Made by a program: the position numbers and the translations under genes
The notes under the pieces: generated by a model
Database searches by the model: none
What the model saw: the letters and a program-made list of their open reading frames with translations, nothing else
Told to the model about the DNA's origin: nothing
NCBI GenBank assembly: GCA_016208495.1
Contig: JACQXX010000118.1
Coordinates: 43,829 to 107,828, forward strand
Source of the DNA: Acidobacteriota bacterium
Lineage (GTDB): Bacteria > Acidobacteriota > Blastocatellia > Chloracidobacteriales > Chloracidobacteriaceae
Reading direction: 5' to 3'
Length of the DNA: 64,000 nucleotides
Part shown: positions 36,348 through 42,775 of the stretch, one piece after another
How positions within the stretch are numbered: the first letter of the stretch is position 1
Layout: every line of letters starts with the position of its first letter

Positions 36348-36854
36348 ATGTCGTTTGATGCATTTCTTAAAATCGATGGAATTCAGGGCGAAAGCCGGGA
36401 TGAAAAGCACAAAGAGTGGATTGAAATCCTTTCTTATAGCAAGGGACTGAGCCAGACTGCAGCATTCTCATCCAGCTCACACGGGTCAAAATCAGCCGAA
36501 CGTGCAAATTTCAGTGAGTTCAACATTACCAAAGCGTTGGATAAGGCAACCCCTCATTTAGCATTTGCCTGTGCCAGTGGGCAGCACTATGCTAAAGCCA
36601 CAATTGAAATCTGCCGGGCTGGCGGAACGAGCAAACAGACCTTTATGCGCTACACGTTGCAAGATGTGTTGATCACCAATTACACCGTCAATGGTGTTGG
36701 TGGTGGTGGTGATGGTGAATCCATTCCAACCGAAAATATTCAATTAAGCTACGGTAAGATTGAATGGAACTACATTCCAACCAACCAGACAACCGGTCAG
36801 GCAATGGGGAATATTTCCAAGGGTTGGGACTTGACCCAGAACAAACCAGCGTAA
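36348..36854 (+). CDS. hcp: Type VI secretion tube protein Hcp (TssD)
   Basis: A 168-residue protein with the Hcp1 pattern: MSFDAFLKIDGIQGESRDEKHKEWIEILSYS, NFSEFNITKALDKATPHLAFACASGQHYAKATIEICRAGG and the tail LSYGKIEWNYIPTN. Hcp hexamers form the inner tube expelled by the sheath. AAGGAG lies about ten bases before ATG. It is the last gene of the tss operon, followed by a terminator. The loop NGVGGGGDGES is Gly-rich and may be an extended surface loop. Confidence 0.95.
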   Translation: MSFDAFLKIDGIQGESRDEKHKEWIEILSYSKGLSQTAAFSSSSHGSKSAERANFSEFNITKALDKATPHLAFACASGQHYAKATIEICRAGGTSKQTFMRYTLQDVLITNYTVNGVGGGGDGESIPTENIQLSYGKIEWNYIPTNQTTGQAMGNISKGWDLTQNKPA

Positions 36855-36896
36855 TGTTTGCACCTTGTTGAGTCATTTCACATGAAAATAGTAAAT

Positions 36897-36951
36897 CGGA
36901 GCTTTTACCGTTGAAGGTCAATTCAAGGGTAAAGCTCCGATCAACTTTTTT
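36897..36951 (+). terminator. Terminator after hcp (probably bidirectional)
   Basis: CGGAGCTTTTACC pairs with GGGTAAAGCTCCG, and TTTTTTT follows shortly after. It sits between the convergent hcp and CGNR genes. Confidence 0.8.
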
Positions 36952-37612
36952 AGGAGGTGCGTTTCCGCGAGCGAAACCGCCGGACTTTGGCCAGGTTGCC
37001 ACAGGTCTGCATATCGCACCACTGGCGGCGACTGTTTCGGCTGGTATCTTCAAACAACCAGCCACAGCCTTCGCCGCCACATTGACGAATCCGAGTGAGT
37101 TCGCCTCCGGTGAAGAGTTCAGCAGCGGAATCCGCAATCCGCCACAGCATTTGATCAAGCGCCGTGACATCGCCATTCCAACCCCAGGCAAAAGTATGAG
37201 GGGGGTGATGAGTGATTTTCAGATGGCTGTATCCTCTGGCTACTTCCTGGTTGAGACATTCCAGGTCGTTGGGCTGTGGTTCGGTTTGATGAATGATTGC
37301 CAGACTGAGGCGGTAAATCACTTCCCGAAGCACAATCGCCCGCTCCTTCACGCTGGCGGCTTCTACCGGGTGCTGTTCGGCTAGATGTGCCAGTTGAGCG
37401 GCTTCCGGCTCGGTCAGGATTCCCGTCAGCAGACTCCAGGCCAGCAAATCAAGATAGTCGGCAAATTTATCATCGGTCACCTGATATACCATGGCTGCCA
37501 GTGGGTCGGGTGGTGAGATGCTTTGGCGACCACCGACCGTGTTGACAAAGTCCAGGCACAGACGACCAGCAATCAGAGTGATTGAAGCAATTGGGCGTTC
37601 TCTCAGATTCAT
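36950..37612 (-). CDS. CGNR zinc-finger / ABATE-domain regulator
   Basis: A 220-residue protein. The N-terminal ABATE domain has AGRLCLDFVNTVGGR and later LREVIYRLSLAI. The C-terminal CGNR zinc finger (about 178-215) has RIRQCGGEGCGWLFEDTSRNSRRQWCDMQTCGNLAKVRRFR, with four Cys for the metal and an Arg-rich end. Family members are putative stress-induced transcription regulators. ATG at 37612; no good Shine-Dalgarno. It is divergent from the ABM/DinB pair with palindromic sites between, suggesting that it controls both. Confidence 0.88.
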   Translation of the reverse strand: MNLRERPIASITLIAGRLCLDFVNTVGGRQSISPPDPLAAMVYQVTDDKFADYLDLLAWSLLTGILTEPEAAQLAHLAEQHPVEAASVKERAIVLREVIYRLSLAIIHQTEPQPNDLECLNQEVARGYSHLKITHHPPHTFAWGWNGDVTALDQMLWRIADSAAELFTGGELTRIRQCGGEGCGWLFEDTSRNSRRQWCDMQTCGNLAKVRRFRSRKRTS

Positions 37613-37631
37613 AGGCAAAAAAATTTACGTG

Positions 37632-37677
37632 TAACTGTCAAAAATGATTTGACAGGTTACATTAAATACTCTATCTT
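37632..37677 (+). promoter_or_regulatory. Promoter with overlapping palindromic operator in the CGNR/ABM divergent region
   Basis: TTGACA (37649-37654) and TATCTT (37672-37677) are 17 bases apart. The -35 box is inside an inverted repeat GTAACTGTCA ... TTGACAGGTTAC (37631-37660). A related half-site pair (TTGTAACTATCA ... GTTAACCGGTTACA) follows at about 37677-37708. This fits an autoregulated divergent promoter. Confidence 0.6.
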
Positions 37678-37729
37678 GTAACTATCAAAAGCAAGTTAAC
37701 CGGTTACAGGCGATACGTCAAATGAAGTA

Positions 37730-37833
37730 ATACCATCTTGGAATGAATAAATCGTATTAGAAAAAAGTCAAGTAATTCAATCAATTGAAGTTAGTGAACT
37801 ACTGACTACGATCTACTGACTACAAACTGGTAT
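37730..37833 (-). repeat. ATACCA element, GTAGTCA type, reverse orientation
   Basis: A 104-base unit from ATACCATCTTGGAATGAAT to CTGACTACAAACTGGTAT. It lies between the promoter at 37649-37677 and the ABM-like gene, so it is probably transcribed in the leader. Confidence 0.85.
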
Positions 37834-37953
37834 AAAGCAATGTGGAGTGTGGTGACAGGTCGCAGCGTTCAAATTCACGGCCAGTCGGCGCACTCCGAAA
37901 AGAGTTATCGTTCACTTCAGATCAGAAATCAACAGACCAGGAAAGGGAGCACT

Positions 37954-38286
37954 ATGATTGCGCGAATCTGGCACGGTCGGACGTTGGCCGGGCAGGCAAA
38001 CATCTATCTTGACTATATCAACCAGACCGGAGTTCCCGACTACCGTCAGACCCCAGGGAATTTAGGAGTCTTTGTTTTTCGTCAAATCGAGGGTGCCGAA
38101 GCCCATTTTCTCACGCTGTCGTTGTGGGATTCCTATGAATCAATCCAGCGGTTTGCCGGTGATGAGTACGAGTTTGCGAAATACTACCCGGAAGACGAGC
38201 AATACCTGCTCGAATTTGAGCCGAAAGTTCAACACTACGAAGTCTCAACCAGCTTTTTTGGAGGATTGCTACCATGTCAGAAGTAA
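37954..38286 (+). CDS. Antibiotic-biosynthesis-monooxygenase-like (dimeric alpha-beta barrel) protein
   Basis: A 110-residue protein. MIARIWHGRTLAGQANIYLDYI, GNLGVFVFRQIEGAEAHFLTLSLWDSYESIQRFAGDEYEFAKYYPEDEQYLLEFEPKVQHYEV has the ABM pattern (I-W-HG start, LS-WDS central strand, YYPED). Such proteins are small dimers acting as monooxygenases or as metabolite-binding proteins. AAGGGAG lies before the ATG; the longer upstream frame runs through the leader. It overlaps the DinB gene by 13 bases, so they form an operon divergent from CGNR. The substrate is unknown. Confidence 0.8.
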   Translation: MIARIWHGRTLAGQANIYLDYINQTGVPDYRQTPGNLGVFVFRQIEGAEAHFLTLSLWDSYESIQRFAGDEYEFAKYYPEDEQYLLEFEPKVQHYEVSTSFFGGLLPCQK

Positions 38287-38744
38287 AACAATTGTTAGAT
38301 GAATTAACACGAATTCACGATGGAGATGCCGGTCACGGCCCGGCGCTTCGCGAAGCACTCGAAAATATTTCCGCCGCTCAGGCAGCGTATAAACCAATTC
38401 CCGATGCCCACAGCATTTGGGAACTGGTGCTGCATATTGCCGCCTGGGAAAATGTAACTGTTCGTCGGTTGGAAGGTCATCCAACGGCTGAGCCTGAAGA
38501 AGGTGATTTCCCACCAGTTCCAGATACCAGTGATGCCGCCTGGCAAAATGCCATTGCTCGATTGAACGACATTCAGGCCCGGTTCCTCAATGAAGTTTCT
38601 CGTCTGACGGACGCCGGGTTAAATGAAAAAGTCGTGGGTGACGAATATTCAATCCGACAACTGTTGCGGTCCACCGCCCGGCATAAAATTTATCACACGG
38701 CGCAAATCAGCCTCTTGCGCAAAGGCTGGAGTGCGGCGGCTTGA
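38274..38744 (+). CDS. DinB-family protein (four-helix metal-binding)
   Basis: A 156-residue DinB_2-type protein. Conserved elements are HSIWELVLHIAAWENVTVRRL (His ligand near 52) and LLRSTARHKIYHTAQISLLRKGW (His ligands near the C-terminus). Family members bind a divalent metal; some are thiol-dependent transferases. It overlaps the ABM-like gene by 13 bases. The last residues (GWSAAA) and the TGA stop lie inside a palindromic repeat element (38728-38841), so the native C-terminus may have been altered. Confidence 0.88.
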   Translation: MSEVKQLLDELTRIHDGDAGHGPALREALENISAAQAAYKPIPDAHSIWELVLHIAAWENVTVRRLEGHPTAEPEEGDFPPVPDTSDAAWQNAIARLNDIQARFLNEVSRLTDAGLNEKVVGDEYSIRQLLRSTARHKIYHTAQISLLRKGWSAAA

Positions 38745-38841
38745 TACCGCTTTCATTTTCGGCGGCTTGACGTCAAACTTTTTTCAAGTCCGGCAGTGTC
38801 AGGCCGCTGTTTATGAAAGCGACGTCAAGCCGTCGCACTCC
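38728..38841. repeat. 114-base palindromic element between convergent genes
   Basis: The left arm GGAGTGCGGCGGCTTGA...CGCTTTCAT and the right arm (complement GGAGTGCGACGGCTTGACGTCGCTTTCAT) pair over nearly 40 bases, with a T-rich centre (AACTTTTTTCAAG). Each arm contributes the end and TGA stop of the adjacent gene. It may act as a two-way terminator. Confidence 0.8.
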
Positions 38842-39463
38842 GAAAATAGGTTCGGTACCATTCTTTTTCGTGATGATCCAGAGCCTCCGGGTCAGGTGAA
38901 AAACCAGGTTCCAGCATCATTCGAATTTTTCCAAGGGTTCGAAAATCCCGCTGACTGACCACCGGAAAGCCATTTCTCAAAAGCAGTGCCGTCGAAACAC
39001 CAACCCCGATCTGGTACTTGCGGTCTATCTCCAATCGGCAGCCATCTGAAATCACCTGACTTCCGCAGGCGGCGCTCATATCCGTCAAAATTGCCAGTTC
39101 AATCTGATTTGCCTGGGCAAAGCTGAGCATCGCCTGTGCTCCGATCACCATGCCTTCGGTCAGGTCCTTTCCGTGTTCATCCAGCACCCGAGCTTTTCCA
39201 TCGAGCACGTCGTTGCCATCGCCACCGTGAATATCCGGCAGGGTTCGCGGTGTGCCAAGTGCGTGGTCTTCGGGGCAAAATGACAACACCTTCACGGTTG
39301 GCAAGGCAACCAGGTCGGTCAGTACGCCACCCATCCCATTGTCGGAGCCGTCAACGCCGCAGGGAAGTCCCATCATACAGCCACTCATAAGTACTCGAAG
39401 CGGTTCGGTGGGAGTTGGTGTTCGAAGATCAGCCACGGCATCAGGTTGGTGGGCCAGTCGCAT
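38825..39463 (-). CDS. DUF523-family protein
   Basis: A 212-residue DUF523 protein. VLMSGCMMGLPCGVDGSDNG, VKVLSFCPEDHALGTPRTLPDI, GDGNDVLDGKARVLDEHGKDLT and AILTDMSAACGSQVISDG carry the Cys and GTPR patterns of the family. GAGGAG precedes the ATG at 39463; the longer frame reads back into an ATACCA element. Function is not known. The final residues RSATA and the TGA lie in the palindromic element shared with the convergent DinB gene. Confidence 0.88.
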   Translation of the reverse strand: MRLAHQPDAVADLRTPTPTEPLRVLMSGCMMGLPCGVDGSDNGMGGVLTDLVALPTVKVLSFCPEDHALGTPRTLPDIHGGDGNDVLDGKARVLDEHGKDLTEGMVIGAQAMLSFAQANQIELAILTDMSAACGSQVISDGCRLEIDRKYQIGVGVSTALLLRNGFPVVSQRDFRTLGKIRMMLEPGFSPDPEALDHHEKEWYRTYFRSATA

Positions 39464-39492
39464 CAGATTCTCCTCAAAAGGGTTCTGGAATA

Positions 39493-39596
39493 ATACCAGT
39501 TTGTAGTCAGTAGTCAGTAGTCCGTAGTTCACTAAGCTTATTTGATTGAACTACTTGACTGTTTTCTAATACGAGGCTTCCATTGCAAATTGGTAT
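39493..39596 (+). repeat. ATACCA element, GTAGTCA type (best intact copy)
   Basis: A 104-base unit from ATACCAGTTTGTAGTCAG to CCATTGCAAATTGGTAT. It holds about four GTAGTCA-like units, then TTCACTAAGCTTATTTGATTG and ACTTGACTG. The CTAAG at its centre is the site used by the palindromic insertions in two other copies. Confidence 0.9.
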
Positions 39597-39806
39597 AACC
39601 AGGAAGAAAAATTGGGTTGGAAGGTATTTGGAAATTGCGAAATGGAGCGCCACTGTATCGTGGAGTGGTCCAGGTTTCAATCTGCTTGTTGACAGCCACT
39701 GATTGCGCTGAAGGCAGGACCTGATCCGTTTGGACTGACGACAGCAGGCCGTAAACGACCTGCCTTGATGAACCCATCGCTATGCGGCGAAAACCCCGAA
39801 TCTGAT

Positions 39807-39850
39807 CCCCTTGTCTCCTTGTCTCCTTGTCCCCTTGTTCCCTTGTTCCC
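39807..39850. repeat. Heptanucleotide array, unit CTTGTCC/CTTGTTC
   Basis: Six units (CCCCTTG TCTCCTTG...) end right at the stop codon of the GNAT gene. The same 7-base period as the NRPS arrays. Confidence 0.85.
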
Positions 39851-40284
39851 TACGCTGGGCGTTTGAGCGTGTAGATCACTTCGGGGAATTGGCCTTTGAT
39901 TTCGCCCCTTTGCCATCCCTGGGCGGCATAAAACCGGTCGGCTCGGGTATTCACTTCAGTGCTTAAAATCACCTGAGGTGCGCCACGTTCAAAGAGCCAG
40001 TCAGTCGCAAATTTGAGAAGGTGCTTCCCAATGCCTTTGCCTTCATGCTCCGGATGAATAAACAGCGCCCAGATGGAATGGTCTTCGCGGGCAGCGTAGG
40101 AAAACCCGACCACCGTTCCTTCAATCTCGCACACCCAGCCTTTTCCGAGCGGACCGAGGTAGGCTTCATACATTTGTCGAGTAATCCGGCCTGGGTTGGA
40201 AAGGACATTTTCTTTCACCAGTAAGCGAATTTTTGACATCGCCGGAATGTCAGCGTGTGTTGCTTCCCGAAAAACCATCCTCAT
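39850..40284 (-). CDS. GNAT-family N-acetyltransferase
   Basis: A 144-residue GNAT protein. FREATHADIPAMSKIRLLV, WVCEIEGTVVGFSYAAREDHSIWALFIHPEHEGKGIGKHLLKFATDWL holds strands beta 3-4 and the acetyl-CoA loop (HEGKGIGKHLL, an R/Q-x-x-G-x-G/A variant). TEVNTRADRFYAAQGWQRGE is the usual C-terminal motif. ATG at 40284 follows AAGGCGG. The substrate is unknown. Its stop codon abuts a heptamer array. Confidence 0.88.
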   Translation of the reverse strand: MRMVFREATHADIPAMSKIRLLVKENVLSNPGRITRQMYEAYLGPLGKGWVCEIEGTVVGFSYAAREDHSIWALFIHPEHEGKGIGKHLLKFATDWLFERGAPQVILSTEVNTRADRFYAAQGWQRGEIKGQFPEVIYTLKRPA

Positions 40285-40301
40285 ACCGCCTTTTATAGAG
40301 T

Positions 40302-40817
40302 TCACGCATTGGTTTGTGAAAATTGCGTGGCTTTCACCTCAAGTGGCTGGAGTAAACGATTGGATAAAGCATCTCTCAATTCGGTAACACCCCGAGGAGT
40401 TAAAGCCAGTGCAAATCGCCAGTTACCTTTGTGAAAATAAACCCAGTGACACCCAAGGCAAATCACAACCTGAACTGAACCAGCTCCCTGCCCAAACTCG
40501 ATGGCCGTGCCTGGACTGAAACAGCGCATTCCGAAGGTGTTGCGATTCCCATAGAGCCTCAAATGAAAAATTGTTTTCCACAGTGATTGTGCCACGGATG
40601 GTTGAAGCGCCCAGGTTTCAGTAAATCGAAACCCCTGAACATACCCTTCCGTGTTTTTCAGATCAGGATCGGTCGTTCGTGGCTGGCGGGTTAAACGGTA
40701 GGCCCGAGCTGGGAAAACCTGTGATGTGACACGCATTGTCAGAAGTTGCGTTCCATCAAGCACACCAGGCAATTTCAAAATTGATTCAAACGGATTCCTC
40801 ATACGTGCTGCCACCAT
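40302..40817 (-). CDS. Unknown protein with CxxC near C-terminal third
   Basis: A 171-residue protein that I do not recognise with certainty. MRCFSPGTAIEFGQGAGSVQVVICLGCHWVYFH resembles a hypothetical-protein motif (C-[FY]-x-P ... V-x-I-C-x-x-C) often seen in small bacterial proteins. No signal peptide or membrane segment. It starts 10 bases after the stop of the exported protein upstream (40827-41327), so these two are probably one operon. ATG at 40817. Confidence 0.65.
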   Translation of the reverse strand: MVAARMRNPFESILKLPGVLDGTQLLTMRVTSQVFPARAYRLTRQPRTTDPDLKNTEGYVQGFRFTETWALQPSVAQSLWKTIFHLRLYGNRNTFGMRCFSPGTAIEFGQGAGSVQVVICLGCHWVYFHKGNWRFALALTPRGVTELRDALSNRLLQPLEVKATQFSQTNA

Positions 40818-40826
40818 TAAGTCGAG

Positions 40827-41327
40827 TCATTTTTGCTGCCGATACTCAAAGGTCTGACTGACAACCCGAACAACCTGATTGTTGTGATGACCATAAATGG
40901 CAACCCTGAGTGCCCGGTTATAGTCATGAAGTTCAAGCCTGACCTGGACTTCAATTGATTCTCCTGGTTGGAGTTCATGTTGCCCCCAGCCTGAGTCGTC
41001 AATATAAAGCAAGTGATTTTTCCAACCAAACCAGGAACGATAGAGCCTTTCATGAACTGGGAAAACTGGCTGGGCTGCCTCCGTTTCATACCGGAATGGG
41101 TGACTGGTCAGGTTTGCAAGTTTAAAGAAGGCAATAATCTGTTCGTTGTATGAGTCCTGAACTTTTTCAAGTCTCAAGAATTTTAATGTAACCTTTTGAA
41201 CAGATTGATTTTGTTTGCTATCAAATGATTGTTGACCGGCTTGAGTTTGAGAAGAAAAGGAAACGAGCGCCCCGAAAAGGATGAGAACAATCAAAAGATC
41301 GGGCTTCCATACGCGAACGAGATGCAT
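40827..41327 (-). CDS. Exported protein of unknown function
   Basis: A 166-residue protein with a signal peptide (VWKPDLLIVLILFGALVSFSSQTQAG) and a beta-rich domain (QKVTLKFLRLEKVQDSYNEQIIAFFKLANLTSHPFRYET, GQHELQPGESIEVQVRLELHDYNRALRVAIYG). The second part resembles an Ig-like or DUF-type periplasmic domain. GGAG lies ten bases before the ATG at 41327. It is followed closely by the unknown 171-residue gene. Confidence 0.7.
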   Translation of the reverse strand: MHLVRVWKPDLLIVLILFGALVSFSSQTQAGQQSFDSKQNQSVQKVTLKFLRLEKVQDSYNEQIIAFFKLANLTSHPFRYETEAAQPVFPVHERLYRSWFGWKNHLLYIDDSGWGQHELQPGESIEVQVRLELHDYNRALRVAIYGHHNNQVVRVVSQTFEYRQQK

Positions 41328-41382
41328 GGTGTGGTCTCCGCAGCGGAAAGCTTCAAGAGAATATGACCAGAGAGGATTTATC

Positions 41383-41880
41383 TTACCCCTGAGTGCGATT
41401 GGTGACTGGCTCGACCACACTTCGCGGAGGCGTTTTCCCAGTAAACCAGGCTGGTTCGTCAAGGCCGGTGGTCTGGCGGGGAGCTTCGATCTCGGGCGGA
41501 TTGATGGGTGGTGACTTCAATAACGAAGCCTGCCCCGCTTTGGCGAAAGACAAAATCAATTTGGTCGCCAGATAGCAGGCCGTTCCAACCATCCCGACTG
41601 CCAGTCCAAGACAGGTCAACAGTAACAAGACGAGTTGTTCCGGCCTTCCCGGATGAAACCGGTCGCGGATGAAATCAAAGATCAGAAATACCAGGAAAAA
41701 AATCGAAACCCCAAGCAGGGCGCCACAGGCCAGGAGCCAGCTCACTTGCCCAACTCCAACCAGCATGGTGGGCTCGTCAGACAGGGGGGTGTGACGGGTC
41801 AAAACTTCAAGATTTGAACCACACCGGGTGCAATATCTGACCGATTCCTTATTTTCATACCCACACCTTGAACAAAACAT
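41383..41880 (-). CDS. Zinc-ribbon membrane protein
   Basis: A 165-residue protein. The N-terminal zinc ribbon MFCSRCGYENKESVRYCTRCGSNLE (two CxxC knuckles) precedes two transmembrane helices (VSWLLACGALLGVSIFFLVFLIFDFI and LVLLLLTCLGLAVGMVGTACYLATKLIL) and a Pro-rich tail. AAGGAG lies six bases before the ATG at 41880. Such zinc-ribbon membrane proteins are common and of unknown role. It may share a transcript with the genes at 40302-41327 (55-base gap). Confidence 0.8.
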   Translation of the reverse strand: MFCSRCGYENKESVRYCTRCGSNLEVLTRHTPLSDEPTMLVGVGQVSWLLACGALLGVSIFFLVFLIFDFIRDRFHPGRPEQLVLLLLTCLGLAVGMVGTACYLATKLILSFAKAGQASLLKSPPINPPEIEAPRQTTGLDEPAWFTGKTPPRSVVEPVTNRTQG

Positions 41881-42116
41881 AGGTGGCTCCTTCTCAAATG
41901 CTCGCACAGTTTGAAAATGATGGAGGAAGAAAGGAAGCTCCATCCGACAGCATTGAGTCAGTTGGGGCTAAATCCTTCTGAATGATTCACTTTTCAGGCG
42001 TTGAAGAGAACTTGAATATTAGGGTTGAACCAGAGAATCCGCAAGTTGTCAGGAAAATGAGTTGTCTGGCCGGGTGAGATTGAAAAAACGGCCTTCAGGT
42101 TGTCGTGGCGGTTTAC

Positions 42117-42550
42117 TTATTTCATTTTGCAATGAAACTCCCGTATTAGAAAATAGTCAAATGACTCAGTCAAATAAACTTAGGGAGCGTTAAAAATCAA
42201 CTTCCCGTTTTCGTTTGGGGGGATAGGTATTTGGATTGAGCCTCCTGGAAGGCTGCCGTTCGGATAGCCGGTGGTTGCGAGGCTTTGTGAGCTACCACCG
42301 GGAACAGGTTGGTTCTCTCCAGTTCTCCCCGCGTCGCCCGCGCCCCGTAGGGGCGCGGGCGACGCGGGGAGAACCAAGGGGGATGGCCTGTGGATCCGGT
42401 GGTAGGCCCAAAGCGGCCAACCGACCGGCTATCCGAACTGCAACGCTTCGCGGTGCAAAGCCAAAACCTGGATGTGGCAGAACATCCGCACCCTCAGGAA
42501 CTTATTTTTTAACGCTCCCTTAGCGGACTACTGACTACTGACTGATATTA
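42117..42550 (-). repeat. ATACCA element (reverse, GTAGTCA type) interrupted by a palindromic insertion
   Basis: The left half (ATTTTGCAATGAAACTCCCG to CAAATAAACTTAG) and right half (CTTAGCGGACTACTGACTACTGAC) together rebuild the intact element, with the 335-base palindrome between them and CTTAG duplicated. Confidence 0.8.
42184..42518. mobile_element. 335-base long-palindrome element, MITE-like
   Basis: Inverted ends GGAGCGTTAAAAA / TTTTTAACGCTCC. The arms include CGGATAGCCGGTGGTTG with its complement CGACCGGCTATCCGA. The centre is a perfect 24-base-arm hairpin around GTAG (about 42325-42376, GC-rich). The flanking direct repeat CTTAG (42179-42183 and 42519-42523) marks insertion. No coding gene. 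It is a relative of 26339-26709 by end-site choice and the shared ATAGCCGGTGG core. Confidence 0.85.
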
Positions 42551-42775
42551 TTTCTCTAACGCTCCGCTCCAAATTGTCTTCTTCACGCGCTCCTTTTCAT
42601 GTCTGCTAGGGGCTGGCGGATGAATCACTCGCCGGGCTTTGCTGGTTTCAGGTACGATAGGCCGCGTTGTGGTGCATTTGCCGCGCCACGACATATACCT
42701 CAAAAACCTCACCTTCTCCAAATCACACATGCAGACCCGTCTGGAAAGTCAAAAAGGCGGCTGGGGACAAAAAAC

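Noticed and set aside
34155..36854. tssBC-hcp as a phage-tail or eCIS cluster
   Set aside because: The proteins match TssB, TssC and Hcp1 motifs; no phage tail, spike or eCIS genes are present.
36688..37191. Minus-strand ORF with a run of His residues opposite hcp
   Set aside because: The His run is the complement of the GGTGGTGGT codons in hcp; the ORF is antisense to hcp and to the terminator.
39538..39916. Minus-strand ORFs with GTRGQGDKETR-like peptide
   Set aside because: They are translations of a heptamer array between genes and overlap the GNAT gene end.
42599..42775. Upstream extension of the sigma-54 activator from ATG 42599
   Set aside because: The 59 residues are Arg/Pro/His-rich without family similarity; the kinase-like protein starts naturally at 42776.
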